64,000 nt of DNA. Origin: Phyto melanocephala (lineage: Eukaryota; Arthropoda; Insecta; Diptera; Rhinophoridae). The stretch lies in the NCBI GenBank assembly GCA_941918925.1, contig OW799233.1:171162235-171226234 (forward strand). Direction: 5' to 3'. Under the pieces are notes generated by a model. That model worked only from the letters and a program-made list of their open reading frames with translations. It was not told the origin of the DNA and did not search any database. Positions 11,778-23,429 of this stretch are shown here, piece by piece (position 1 is the first letter of the stretch; each line of letters starts with the position of its first letter). Made by a program: the position numbers and the translations under genes.

Positions 11778-13646
11778 ATAATTTAAATAAAAAGCAATAA
11801 GAACGCTAGGACATAAATTTCTAAGATTTCTGGTATTTAAATATAATGGCTCTTGTAGAATTAGGAGAAGTTTTACTGTGTCGGCTCAAGTAATAAAATA
11901 ATAATATTTTAAAGTATTAGCTTGAAAACTGAAGGGTGAAAATCGTTGAGTTGCTGGTGGAAAGTCTGCTTTAATCTTAAGATCTAGCTGGTTTATATGT
12001 GCATATAAGTACAAACGCTGATCCAGGGAGAAGTGGATTGTTGAAAAGGATATTTCCCACCCAAACCAAATTTTTTCCTTAATAAGTAATAGTTTTCACA
12101 GAAAAAAATAAACAATGATGTATTTTAGTAAAAATGTATTTCCCCTCAAATATGAAAGCTGGATCCGCGCCTAATACAACACTAAGTACTAGAGTAATTT
12201 TCTAGCAAATAAACAATTTTTTATAAGAAGAGAATTTGTTTATTTCTTAAAAGAATTCTGCAAATAATTTTATATTAAAACAAATACCACATAAGAAAAA
12301 ATTATTTAAAAAAATTATTTACGAATTTTTCTCTATAATCTTTTAGAACAGTCTTTTATTCACATCGTTTATTTATTCCCTATTTTAAAAACTGCAGGGT
12401 ACTAACATTAATGTAAGTATCTCCAACTATTTGTACTTGTTCTTGTATGTGTTGTTGTGGCAAAAAGATTTTATTTTGAGAGGATGTTCATATTGGATGC
12501 CATTGTGCTTAATAAAGTATCTAATGGTGATGATGAGGATGACGACAACAATGATGATGATGCCACAGACTTTTGTATAATAGTTCTTCTTTTTAATATT
12601 GTTCATGGTGTTGTTGTTTTTGCTATTATTTTTACACTGCTGTGTTTGAGCCTAAATGCCAAAATGTTGCTGCTGAATGCCAGTCACATAAATATATTCA
12701 TGTGTAACTGTGCATTTGAGAGCGAAAATGAACTAAAAGGTACTTGTAAAGTTTAAAATTATAAATAAAAAATTTTTAATTTTTAGTTGATAAAATATTG
12801 TATCATTTAAGAATGGTCTAATTTTTAAATAAAACTTTTTCCATGTGTGTGCGTTGTTCATTTTAAAATTACTTTAAATAAATTATTATTTTAATTGTAA
12901 AAAGCATGTTCGCGTTGAATCTAAGAGAATTATAATGCTTTCAAAAGTATGTATTATCGAAATATGTTCTTTAAAACAAACATTTTAATATTTACTTTCT
13001 TCAAGAATACTCAATCTTCAAAGATCACAACACATTAACATTTCACAATTAGTTCCTTTGGTTCACTATAGTTGGTGTTATTGAAAATTAAAAGACTGAA
13101 AAGTAAGTCCCTATAACAAAGCCTTTTATAACGAAAAGATACTTATTGGCTTTACCACAGCTCCAAACAATTTAGGTATTATAATATCATCAATATTAGT
13201 TGGGCTTACATTTCATCAGAATACAAGAAACCAAATTAATCATGTACTATTGATGCGTAAGTCTTGCCATGTATTAACCATATGGCATAAAAAGATCTAT
13301 TTCGATCACTATGTTGTAGCCAAATTCCGAAGCTTACTAAGTAAGACATAAAGTCATTAGCTAAAAAACTTATAGAAATATGTATTAAAACTCATTTTAT
13401 CAGATGCTCCTTAAATCTGAAAACCAACATTTCCAAATGATTAAGTATTGAACAGGCGTAGATCCATCATATTACTAAAAGATAGGAATTGTTAATTTTA
13501 AAGCTGCCGAAACTATTAATTTTAGAGAAAAAACAATTTGGTATTGGGTGCTTGTTTCATATCTTTTTTCCCTCCTCCTGCATCCGCACTTTATACTAAA
13601 CTAGGCTTCCGGCAAAACGAGTCTTTTCAATATAAATCTTAGAAAA
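11778..13646. other. AT-rich stretch with one low-complexity frame
   Basis: A plus frame at 12457-12756 would encode an Asp-rich segment (GDDEDDDNNDDD) followed by a hydrophobic stretch. The Asp run comes from a GATGAT-type microsatellite, and no splice or homology evidence supports a gene. The rest shows nothing recognisable. Confidence 0.4.
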
Positions 13647-13791
13647 AACAAGTAATAGCACTATATTCGGCTGTGCCGAATCTTTTATACCCACCACCAA
13701 TTTTGTGTACATTTAAAGCACAATATTTATTATTTTGTTAATCGCTATGGAATAATCTCTTTGTAATAAAATATGTATCACTTTCTTTGTA

Positions 13792-14394
13792 GAGGGTGGT
13801 TAAATTTTAAGGGCCCATGTTGAAAGTGAACTACACCTAATCTTTAAATTTGTTTTCTGCATTTCATTTGACATTTCTCAATCTCAAACTTATTCAATTT
13901 GATCCGCGGAAAGATACGCAAATGAGCAACGCTTTAAAGTTATTTGGGTTTTTTATAAAAATGGGCGTTCAAATCAAAATGCATTTTGTGCACTTCGTAA
14001 TTGTTTTGATCAACATAATCGTTTAAATTCGTCCACAATCGGGAGATTGGTAAAAAATATTTAAATTTCTGCAAAACAGGTCTGTACAAAATGTTAGAAA
14101 ATCTGTGAATGCCTTCTTAGTTCGTTGAATGGGAACAACTGCTGTTTTTTGCGATAGTGTGGCAAAATAGCAGTCAACCTCGCCTATTCATCATGCCCAA
14201 CAATTGAGCATCAACATTGTCATTGAAAATTTGGAGCATCAGATAGAGGAGTGGCGCCAAAGATGGGGGGGCCAATTGGCCGATATTTTGTTAAATACAT
14301 AATTGAACCATACAAATATTATAATTGCCAAAAGAAATACTAATAATATCCTAAATAATTTGTCAACATCGGTCCTTAAAATTTAACCACCCTT
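13792..14394 (+). mobile_element. mariner deletion derivative
   Basis: The ends GAGGGTGGTTAAATTTTAAG and its inverse CTTAAAATTTAACCACCCTT are flanked by TA (13790-13791, 14395-14396). It retains pieces of a rosa-like transposase: an N-terminal region around 13890-14060 (a reading like NQNAFCALRNCFDQHN after frame changes) and a C-terminal end near 14225-14290 (GGQLADIL). The central catalytic part is missing. It inserted into the composite repeat, so it is younger than that copy. Confidence 0.75.
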
Positions 14395-14399
14395 TATAA

Positions 14400-15478
14400 C
14401 TTCGATATGCTACTGAAATGCTTTTATAAATGTAGTTTTTCAATGAAAGTGGGCGTAAAGTAGGCGTGTCAATAAAGTTTCTGCTAACAAATTAAAGTTA
14501 AATATTTCAATATAGTCCTTTATTTTCCCAAAAACTTTGTAAATAGAGAAATTACATGAATTTAAGATAAACCGTTATATGGGAGGTAGGCGTTAAAGTG
14601 GGCGTGTCACCTAAACTTTTTGGCACAACAATAACATTGATTAGAAGGAAAAACGTAGCACATTTGATCATCATACCTCTAATTTTGGCGGTTTTATGAG
14701 CTTTTAAATTTCATTAACGGTAGATTACGTGAACAGTGGGCGTTATAGTAGGCGTGTCAAAGTTATTTTTGCGAATGAGTACAACTTAGGTGTTTCAATA
14801 TAACCCTTTATTATTCCAAAGTCATTAGTAGTAGAAAAATTATATGAATTTTAGGTAAAACGTTATATGAGAGGTGGGCGTAAAAGTGGGCGTGGCAACT
14901 TAATTTTCTACCACAGTAATGACATTGCCTAGGGGGATATACGTAGCAAATTTTATCATCATACATCTAATTTTGGCGGTTTTATGAGCTTTTAAATTTC
15001 ATTAACGGTAAATAACGTGAAAAATGGGCGTTATAGTAGGCGTGTCAAAGTTATTTTTGCAAATGAGTACAACTTAGGAGTTTCAATATAGCCCTTTGTT
15101 ATTCCAAAATCTTTATTAATAGAGAAATTATATGAATTTTGAGTAAAACGTTATATGGGAGGTGGGCGTAAAAGTGGGCGTGGCACCTTAATTTTCTGGC
15201 ACAGTAATGACAATGCCCAGGGGGATATACGTAGCAAATTTTATCATCATACCTCTAATTTTGGCGGTTTTATAAGCTTTTAAATTTCATTAACGGTAGA
15301 TAACGTGAAAAGTGGGCGTTATAGTAGGCGTGTCAAAGTTATTTTTGCGAATGAGTACAACTTAGGAGTTTCAATATAGCCCTTTATAATTCCAAAATCT
15401 TTATTAATAGAGAAATTATATGAATTTTGAGTAAAACGTTATATGGGAGGTGGGCGTAAAAGTGGGCGTGGCACATTG
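14400..15478 (+). repeat. ~288-bp tandem repeat, about 3.7 units
   Basis: The phrase GTTATAGTAGGCGTGTCAAA recurs at 14742, 15030 and 15318, exactly 288 bp apart, and a diverged first unit carries GTAAAGTAGGCGTGTCAAT at 14454. Each unit also contains GTGGGCGTAAAAGTGGGCGT near its other half and TCTAATTTTGGCGGTTTTAT. Units 2-4 are much closer to each other than to unit 1. There is no reading frame across units. It lies within the composite repeat. Confidence 0.85.
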
Positions 15479-16180
15479 ATTTTCCGTTACAAAAAAGCGG
15501 CTCACCAAAAAGCAAAGTGTGCAAAATTTTAGAGTCGTACATCCAATTTTGTTGCTTTTATGACGTTTTTGTTTTTAAATATACCGAAAAATACACTGTG
15601 CGGTATAAATTTTCGTACATTTTGATCGATAACTCCTCTCCTAATGCATAGATTTAGATATTTTTTGGGGAAAAATATTGTTTTTACTCGAGAAATATAT
15701 ATTCGAAGTTTCATGAGTCTACGTTAATGCGTTTGGACACAATTCCATTTTATTCGATGTTTGAAGGACACGGTTTTTTCGACCTACTCCTGCTTTTCGA
15801 GCTATAACTCTCTTCCTAATATTCCGACTTAGCCCATTTTCAATAACAAACAAACCTTATCTATAAGAAAGATTCTGGCAAAATTTGAGCCCCCTAGCTT
15901 TTTCGGTGCGACCTCTATCGTGCTTTCAACAGACGGACAGACGGACAGACGGACGGACATAGCTAGATCGTCATAAAATCCCTGATTCAGAATATATATA
16001 CTTTATGGGGTCTAAAATGGATATTTCGATGTGTTACAAACGGAATGACAAAATGAATATACCCCCACCATTTTTTTGGTGGCGGGTATAAAAATATAAA
16101 GGAAAAAATTAAAACTGTGCCACTGAAGTTTTATTTTGTTTTCAGAAAAAACTAACTTCGAATTACTATAATTATATATT

Positions 16181-16453
16181 CAATAATATTTATTTGGTTG
16201 TTGGGTTAAGCTGGTTTATATGCATTTCACTGGTGCTTATGCCAGATCATCAGTAAACATTTACCCAAAATTCTTGAAAAAGTTTAATATTTTTATAAGT
16301 TATATTTTTAAATGCTCATTAACAAAATGAGAATTCAAAAATAAAACAAAAAAAAAACTTTTTCAAAAACCCAACCAACAATTTTTCAATTTTAATTTAT
16401 TTTATTTTTCTAATCTCTCCAGCTTAAACCCAACAACCAAATAAATATTATTG
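16181..16453. mobile_element. 273-bp element with ~36-bp inverted termini
   Basis: The left arm CAATAATATTTATTTGGTTG..TTGGGTTAAGCTGG (16181-16214) and right arm 16419-16453 (CCAGCTTAAACCCAAC..AATATTATTG) are inverse with one length difference. The interior has TTCACTGGTGCTTATGCCAG and poly-A. There is no coding and no convincing target duplication. It could be a MITE, or a Penelope-like terminal repeat piece, since the GCTTATGCC text recalls Penelope 3' ends (weak inference). Confidence 0.6.
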
Positions 16454-17828
16454 AAAAATTATGGGAGCATATCCCGAATAATCTAGTAAATTATATAATT
16501 ATATATTTTTTAAAAAAATCTGTAAAACAACCTCGTATGTTCTGTATAACTAGTTGCAGTTTTTATCACATGGGGTCTATGCCTACATGCAACATATAGC
16601 AACGCCTAAACAAACATGTGCATTAAACCTCACACACAAACAAGACTTATCAGTATTTAATATTTCTTCGTATTGCTACCCGAAAAATAAAACTTTTTTC
16701 GTTGTTTTGCTGTTACCCCATATTTGTTCTTTTTTTCTAGTTTTCTTCATTAGCAACTTATTTGCATAAAGTTTTCATAAAATACACATTCATAAATGTA
16801 TACACGTATAACAACTACAGCAACAACAGCATCCAATATTGTAAATAGACGTTATTTGTTTTGTTATTACTAATACTGTTGTTGCTGTCTTGTTTTACAT
16901 AGATCTTGTACAACTGTTTGTGCCTAAACGAAACGAATCATACATTCATTTTTGTTAAAGTGTAATAGGAGTGGTTAGAGACTCTCCTATAATGATGATT
17001 TGTGAGAGTATATGTTTGGAAATAGAAATTTCGATAAATGCTTCTAGGCATTTTAGTTCTATATATAATTGCTGTTTTACTTACTTCATATTTTTATTGT
17101 TGTTGCTTCTGTCTATGTATATTTATATTTATTAAAGTTTATGGCCTTTAACATTTGGTAAATATTTTAGTATTTAGTAAAGGCTTTTCATAATTAAAAT
17201 TTAAAAACAAAAAAATACTTTAGGATATTAAATAAACAATACAAGTAAGTAAAATGCATACTATATGTAATAGCAAAACTAGTGGTAATAAATGCTTACG
17301 AAATTTGGACAAAACAAATTATTTTGAATTGCAAATATTGTCGAAGAAATCGAAGAAAAAAACAACACATAAAGAAATTAATTTTAAACTGATTTTTCTT
17401 GATGAAGTTAAAGTTCTTGCCTTTGACTTAGTAACAAGATGTGGGCTTGAGTCAATAAATATAAATTTGAGGACTTTGTAAACTTTTGATATGGAAATTT
17501 AAACTTAATTTTAAAATTGTTCCGGGTAGAAAAAAAAAAAGAAGTTAAAAATTTAAATAAATTAGTTCATTTCTGTTTATTACAATGTTTATGTGGAGGA
17601 TTCAAATGGTTGTCATAAAGTCATATGTTTAAATATAATAGCACGAAAAAATATGACTGCTTTGAACAACCTCTCATAATTTAGCGTGCCATTTTAAATT
17701 TGAGTCAGCTTTTTAAAAAGTGGCAGTTATAAACATTTAAATTAAAAGTGTCTAAAACGAGTGAAAAAACGAAAATAAAAACCGGCTTGTGCAAAAACTA
17801 TTGTAATTGTAATGGGTGGCTCAAGTAG
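16454..17828. other. AT-rich stretch, no gene seen
   Basis: Short plus frames at 16554-16769 and 17254-17481 show no domain, no splice context and biased AT codons. CAACAACAGCA/GTTGTTGCTG microsatellite text occurs near 16810-16890 and 17095-17110. Confidence 0.4.
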
Positions 17829-18140
17829 GTGGGTGGGTGGTCTTTTTATAGGTATGAAGACAAGGAACAACGAGCTAATGAAATGTTTTTAATAAATATT
17901 GCTAGTTTGCTTACTAATCGCAGAAGCCTATACATTGGGGTCCCAAAATCTGATAAGTGGCAGAAAAGCGTGTTAAGTAAATTTTACGATAATCGATTTA
18001 ATCAGATGGTTCGGCTTTGACCGGAAGAATATGTGTATTTAATAGATTTAATAAAATACTTTGATGTATTTAATACAAGTCCAAAAATGGCATACATATT
18101 TTTTAACAGCTGGATTTCTAATTTTTACTTATTTAAAAGT
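17829..18140 (+). pseudogene. Possible Harbinger-type transposase fragment
   Basis: A 63-codon frame is rich in coding-like residues (NRRSLYIGVPKSDKWQKSVL, YDNRFNQMVRL). Past a single TGA it continues with PEEYVYLIDLIKYFDVF. The pattern of a short 'DxRF..xxRL..EEYxYLxDLI' stretch resembles the region ahead of the nuclease domain in HARBI1-like transposases (weak family resemblance). No catalytic motif follows. It could equally be a broken fragment of another gene. Confidence 0.3.
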
Positions 18141-18451
18141 TATAAAAATGTAATGAAGTGTGATGTTTTTAAGCTGTTTTAAATGTTACAGCATACTAAC
18201 AAACTTATTGCACACATACTTATATCATATATCAATGGCAACGGCGTGTGAATATTATCGCCGGCTCAAATAAAGAGTTTGAGTCGTTCGGATCAGATTT
18301 CTATTTAAAAGTTATGTCAAAACAATAAACATAAAACAAAAAGTCTTATGATTGTAGGACTTTTTTTTAAAGTAAAACAACAACTTTTTAAACTAGTATA
18401 AAATATTACCAAATTATGACAATATGACTTGATAGCATTCCGTTTGAATCC

Positions 18452-18562
18452 CCCAATTATATTCTAATGCTGGCTGTCAAGTTCATATATATTTTAAATT
18501 GTTTTACTTATCAATTATATTTGTTTTTGTGTAGTTCGTGATCAACAGTATCTTGGTATTGG
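18452..18562 (-). repeat. Dispersed repeat, inverted copy of 10518-10628
   Basis: This is the reverse complement of the repeat at 10.5 kb, from CCCAATTATATTCTAATGCT through GTTCGTGATCAACAG to ATCTTGGTAT. It shares no mariner sequence, which confirms that the 10.5-kb boundary with mariner is a real repeat edge. Confidence 0.6.
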
Positions 18563-18899
18563 TCAAACAATATGTTCGCTATAACGAGCCATGTGTTATT
18601 ATTATTATTAATGTTTTAATATTTTTAATATTCGAACTACTTTCTTAGAATTAAAAAGAAAATATTTTCTAAAGGCGATGAAGAACTTACTTTTGTAATA
18701 AAGAAACTTAAAAATTTTCTTTTTTCGACTTAAGGTGCTTTGTTTTGTAATATGTAAAGTCTAAACAACTATTCAAATTTGTTTCTAACAAAAGCAAAGG
18801 CGATGATGACTTGTAGAACTTATTTCTATAAAATTCTTAGGTTGAGTTTAGTTCATCACTACAGGAGTGACAACGATATTAGAGTTTGCAATCGTAGAA

Positions 18900-19023
18900 A
18901 TTGTAATGACTTTTTATATTCTTCTATGAAGAGAAATTTAAGTGAAAAAAATTAATATAATATTGTAATGACTTTTTATATTCTTCTATGAAGAGAAATT
19001 TAAGTGAAAAAAATTAATATAAT
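18900..19023 (+). repeat. Perfect 62-bp tandem duplication
   Basis: The unit starting ATTGTAATGACTTTTTATAT and ending AAATTAATATAAT occurs twice head to tail with no differences that I can see. This points to a recent local duplication. It sits about 60 bp upstream of the Penelope-like element's 3' end. Confidence 0.9.
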
Positions 19024-19079
19024 ATTTTTTAATTATATATGACTTTTTCCAAATTTAAAATAAATTTTTTTGGGTTTTT

Positions 19080-19990
19080 TTATAAAAAATTATTTATTAT
19101 TAACCAATATTTCGCTACCAAACAATGGGTAGCTTCTTCAGAGTAATATGTACACAAATTTTATAAAAACAAAAAACAAATTCAAAACAATTTCAAATTA
19201 AAAACTATTTTGTAAAAAAGCGGGAAAATATTTTTTCAATATAAACAATTTTTGAAATATACAAACAAACAAAAATAATTCATTCACATATTAATAGTAA
19301 TAATTTACAAAAATAACTAATATTATTAGACTACCGTTTTCAGATCTTATTAACTAATAATTTATAATTTTGGGCAACATTTGCAGTATCAGTCTAATAC
19401 TTTATTAATACTTTAATAATTTCTAACATTTCTAACATATTTCTACGTCTGTAATTGTTTTCTTTGTTTAAAATTAATGTTTTATTGAAGTCTGGATAAT
19501 GATTAGAACTAGCGCAACGTAATGATAATGCTGTTTTTTTTGTCAGTGTAGTGTTCCTGTATTTCTGATCAGATCTATGTCCAGCGATCCTAGTTTTTAA
19601 TTTATTCTTTGTTGTTCCTACATAAACCTTGTCACAACTTTCAGTATCATTACCATTACATGGTATTTTATACACTAAATTAGACATTTCAATTTTATCT
19701 ATCCTATCTTTTGTTTTACTAAACAGTTTATCTGTTTTGTGGGCCATTATATATTTTTTAATAAATTTTTGAGTTTTTTAATCTTTCAGATATAAGAGGG
19801 ACATAAGTTAATGATTTATAAATTTTGGGTTCAGTTGTCAGTCTTGTGCTACTGTTTTTATTATTTTTATATTGTCTTATAAATCTACAAATTATCTGGA
19901 TTAGATAATTATTATCATCTAAAATATTTTTGATTTTTTCTATATTCTTTCTATGAAATTTTGTATCGCTAATCTTTAATTAATACGGGA
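19080..19990 (-). mobile_element. Penelope-like retroelement, 5'-truncated
   Basis: The minus strand carries the end of a Penelope-type reverse transcriptase region (about 19750-19990: TKFHRKNIEKIKNIL, then KIYKSLTYVPLISERLKN). After a frame break comes the GIY-YIG endonuclease domain (19394-19747). The 3' end has text like TTACTCTGAAGAAGCTACCC near 19125, typical of Penelope-like 3' regions. The upstream RT core is missing. Confidence 0.75.
19394..19747 (-). pseudogene. GIY-YIG endonuclease domain of a Penelope-like element
   Basis: This 117-residue open frame contains SNLVYKIPCNG, then the zinc-type CDKVYVGTTKNKLKTR (the GIY-YIG core appears as VYVG), AGHRSD and a downstream ALSLRCASSNH. 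The spacing matches the C-terminal endonuclease of Penelope-like elements, which nicks target DNA for reverse transcription (family knowledge). It lacks an intact upstream RT, so it is part of a dead copy, although this domain itself is still uninterrupted. Confidence 0.75.
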
Positions 19991-20985
19991 AAGAATTTAA
20001 TTGAGAGGGGTTTAAAGATTAGTGATTGGAGCCTTAAAACCAGATTTTAGCTGAAAGTTAGGGTCCATATTTTGATTTTAAAGAAACCAAAATCGAATAC
20101 ACTATGAATGCTGAAGTGTGCCGTAGCACACTTTATATCATTTTAAGTTTTAATCATTTTTGTTGTGTAGGTATGTATATTGGAATGAAATATAGCAATT
20201 GTATAATTCCCTAAAAATATTAATGCTATATTAACTCATTTGATATTCTTGAAATTTTTATTTTACATGATCCGAAACCTACCATATCTTATATAGGATT
20301 TGGGATCTAGGACTAATGATTGAGCGGCTAAAGAGGATTTTAATTCTTATTGAATTTCAGTTTTATTTTGAAAGTTTTGTATAAAAGAGTTTGTGGAAAT
20401 GCACAAGTTTAAATAAAAATATAGGGTTTGTGCATGTTTGTCCAAAAATGTACGCGCTTTTAATAACTAAATTTATGTAAACAAACGAAAAGCCAGACAA
20501 GGAATAGAAAGATTTAGAATCAATTTTTGGTCAAATAAGCGATGTTCACCTGTCTGTTCGTAAAAATGGAATTGGAATATAGCGTTCATAACTAAACGTA
20601 TAAAAATTCGTATTTAAAACCACTATGGTAATAACACTTTTTTATGGACGTTCCATTATGGTTTCTAGTTCCCAGATAAAGTTAACTACTAAAGTAGAGG
20701 GTAACTCTCAAAAACTCTTTAAAATGATTAAATGACAATTTAAATTAGCTCCAATATATAAGTAAGAGCTGTAAAGGAATTACTCATGAAAATATAAAAA
20801 ATATATTGTAAGAAAATAAAATAAAATTTATTCACTTTGCCCAAAATCCTGGTGGGCCAAAAGTCACGTCTGTGTATAAAATTTGTATATCCTTTTTCTT
20901 TATTATTGTTTTTCTTCAGATTTTATTTATCGATCAAACAACAAACCATAGTGTTGGAATTTTTCTTTTCTATAGATATTCAATG
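19991..20985. other. AT-rich stretch, no gene seen
   Basis: Two loosely similar passages occur (near 20000-20050 and 20290-20350: 'gactaatgattgagcgg' against 'gattagtgattggagcc'). They may be remnants of a diverged repeat. Nothing else is recognisable. Confidence 0.35.
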
Positions 20986-20989
20986 TTAT

Positions 20990-21780
20990 TGACGCAAAGA
21001 GCAAATCGAAATTTTTGCAACACTACAAATCGCAATTAATTGTTTAGTTTTACGGCTCCGAAAACAAAATGTAGTGTCTAACTTACCACGACAAGGAAGA
21101 CCGTGAAAACCAGGTGAATATTGATCGTGTACCGGGCAGTGGTGATGAATATCCAGAATCGTCAACGCGAAGAAGTTCTATATAACTCGGCATCTCTGAA
21201 ACATTACTTCGACATATTTTAACACGTCATTCACACATGCGTCCATACAAGATCCAATTGACCTATCGAATTTTACTAGTTGACTAGCAATACGCATCGT
21301 GGACTTGTGCACAGAAAATAAAAAGCTTCTTAACATTTTAATAATGAGTAATGAAGCACACATTTATCTTAATAGATTTGTAAACAAATAAAATATGAGA
21401 ATGTTAGATACTACGAACCCAAAAATGTTTCACCAGCCCAAATTGCACTCTCTCAGTGTACAGCATGGTGTGGAGTGTATCACAAAGAATTATGGGGCCC
21501 TATTTCTTCGAGAATGGAGTTGGTCAAGCAGTGATGCTAAATATGTATCGTACTATTATTAATAATTGTGTATGCCTTGTGGTAACCAGCAAGTGATCAA
21601 GCAAAACAAAGCAACAGCACATACGGCCCATGCCCCAATTACTATTTTAAATGAAATGTTTAATGACCAGATTTATTCTACTACAGAAAAGCTAAAGCAC
21701 AACATTAAAACAATAGGACAATTTGAGCAGAAAAAGCTGCTTGCAGTTACCCAAACCTGTCTAAGAGCCTAACTGTTGTT
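20990..21780 (+). pseudogene. Heavily decayed mariner-like transposase
   Basis: Scattered plus-strand pieces line up with a Tc1/mariner transposase in the right order. Near 21180-21300 are LRHILTRHSHMRPYKIQLTY. Near 21430-21530 are SPAQIALSQCTAWCGV and LWGPYFFENGVGQAVMLNMYR. Near 21600-21640 the catalytic region reads KQNKATAHTAHAP, in place of QQDGATAHTAR, so the second catalytic Asp is replaced. There are many stops and shifts, and no inverted termini are visible. This is an older lineage than the copies at 10.7 and 29.4 kb. Confidence 0.65.
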
Positions 21781-22169
21781 GATAAAAATTGTTGTTATAT
21801 CTCTAATATTGATTTCCATAACTAAATTTTGACCCAAAAACTACACTAACGAAGTCACGGGCATCAATAGTGATAAAATACATTCATAAGAAAAAAACAA
21901 ATTAAATTTTCATAAATTTTTCAACGAATATTAAATTGGTAATTCAATTATTTAATAACAAAAATAAATTATAATTTTGAAAAAAAAACTCATTAAAAAT
22001 TTTTGAATTGATTTTTTCCTCTTTTACGTTTTATTGTAAGGACTTTTGAATGCATTAAGAAAATTGTAATCCACTACGAGTACATTCACATTTGAAATTC
22101 ATTTATATTTAGACATTAGATCATGGAAAGTTCTTTTAAATCAATAATTTATTAAACATTTACCACTTA

Positions 22170-23422
22170 AGGGGTGTCTCGAAATGCTTTTTAAATTTTT
22201 TACAGGGCACCACGCAAACAATTATTATTTAATTAATTTTTTTGTTCCACTCTGTCAACAATACTATGTTAATAAATTTATTCAAATTATTTAATCCGTA
22301 TTTAAAATGTCGTCAAATAGAGAAAAAGTGAGAAAAAATATTGTGGATATTTATAATGAAAATAAACAACTTTCTTACGCTGAAGTTGCGCGACGGGCAA
22401 AAGTGTCCAGACAGACTGCCCGTAACGTTATTTTTAAATTCAAAAAATACTTGTCTATTAAGCACAAGAAAGGTGGAGGGCCTCGTGGTTTTAGGAATCC
22501 TCAAATCGCTAAAAGGGTGAAGGCACTTTGGAAGCAAAATCCAAACATTTCCATTCGCGATATCGCATGAAAACTAAATATTTCGAAGTCGCTTGTAGAA
22601 CGAATAAAGAAAAAAGAAAATTTAAGAACATTCAAAGTCAAGAAAGCTCCAAACCGAAACGAAAAAGGAACAAAAACAGCAAGAATAAGAGCAAGACAGT
22701 TGCTACGTCACAAATTAAAAAATTTTAATGGATGTATTTTAATAGACGATGAAACCTATCGTAAGGCTGACCATTCAGAGCCAGGGGTCTTATGTTTCTA
22801 ATAAAGGAGCTAATGTTTCCGTTAAATTTAAGTATAAAAAGATTTCAAAATTCGCCAAAAAATATATGATATGGCAAGCAATATGTACATGTGGGAAAAC
22901 TTCCAAGGCAATCATTGTGAATCGTACAATGAACAGCCAATTTTATATTAATGAGTGCCTCAAAAAGGCTGTATTGCCATTATACTTGCCATTATACTTG
23001 TCAAGCTGCCACTACAGTAAAGACGTCCTTGAGTGGTATGAGGCCAACAAAATAAATTTTGTACCGAAAAACATGAATCCACCTAATTGTCCAGAGCTAA
23101 GGCCTATTGAACACTATTGGGCTATAATTAAGCAGTACCTAAGAACAAAGTTCAAACCTTCTGCAAATGTAAAAAAATTTGGATTTATTTGGAAAAAAGC
23201 TATCAAACACTTCGGTAAAACGTGTGTCCAACGTTTAATGCAAAGCGTTAAGACAAAAGTGCGAAATTTTGCAAAACAAAAATAAAATTTGAAACTTTGT
23301 TTTTTTGCATGATAAAGTTTAGAAATTTTTCTCCATCACGCCAATAAAATGTATTTTTTGTTTGAAAAAAACTAGATTTGGGAGACATTTTAAAGTGTAA
23401 AAAAGCATTTCGAAACACCCCT
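22170..23422 (+). mobile_element. Tc1-like DNA transposon, near full length
   Basis: Termini AGGGGTGTCTCGAAATGCTT and AAGCATTTCGAAACACCCCT are inverted repeats flanked by TA (22168-22169, 23423-23424). The 1253-bp length is typical of a complete Tc1-type element. It encodes one broken transposase (next entry). The close match of the two termini suggests fairly recent insertion (inference). Confidence 0.9.
22307..23285 (+). pseudogene. Tc1-like transposase, frameshifted
   Basis: The start ATG opens an 87-residue N-terminal frame with a helix-turn-helix DNA-binding domain (LSYAEVARRAKVSRQTARNV). A TGA at about 22568 interrupts it, and frames change around 22570 and 22750. Downstream, CILIDDETYRK holds the first catalytic Asp. 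IWQAICTCGKTSKAIIV follows, and NPPNCPELRPIEHYWAIIK gives the final acidic residue of a DD-E triad. The second catalytic Asp, expected just before ASCHYSK, is lost: the text is LPLYLPLYLSSCHYSKDVL, from a short CCATTATACTTG duplication. The copy is dead, but motifs are well kept. Confidence 0.85.
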
Positions 23423-23429
23423 TATACAA

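Larger units (their letters stand above)
13647..16095 (+). repeat. Composite dispersed repeat, long copy with nested mariner and tandem array
   Basis: The head AACAAGTAATAGCAC plus hairpin TTCGGCTGTGCCGAA and CTTTTATACCCACC is at 13647. The tail, with ACAGACGGACAGACGGACGG, TACTTTATGGGGTCTAAA and GGTGGCGGGTATAAAAA, ends near 16095. The body is split by a mariner-derived insertion (13792-14394) and expanded by a ~288-bp tandem repeat (14400-15478). The open minus frame at 15529-15714 is repeat sequence. Confidence 0.8.

Noticed and set aside
12457..12756. 99-codon frame with an Asp-rich run and a hydrophobic stretch
   Set aside because: The Asp run is a GATGAT microsatellite and the hydrophobic part is GTT/TTG-rich simple sequence. 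No supporting splice or homology signal.
14400..15478. CRISPR-like array (regularly spaced repeats)
   Set aside because: Units are 288 bp and contiguous with no unique spacers; this is a eukaryotic tandem repeat.
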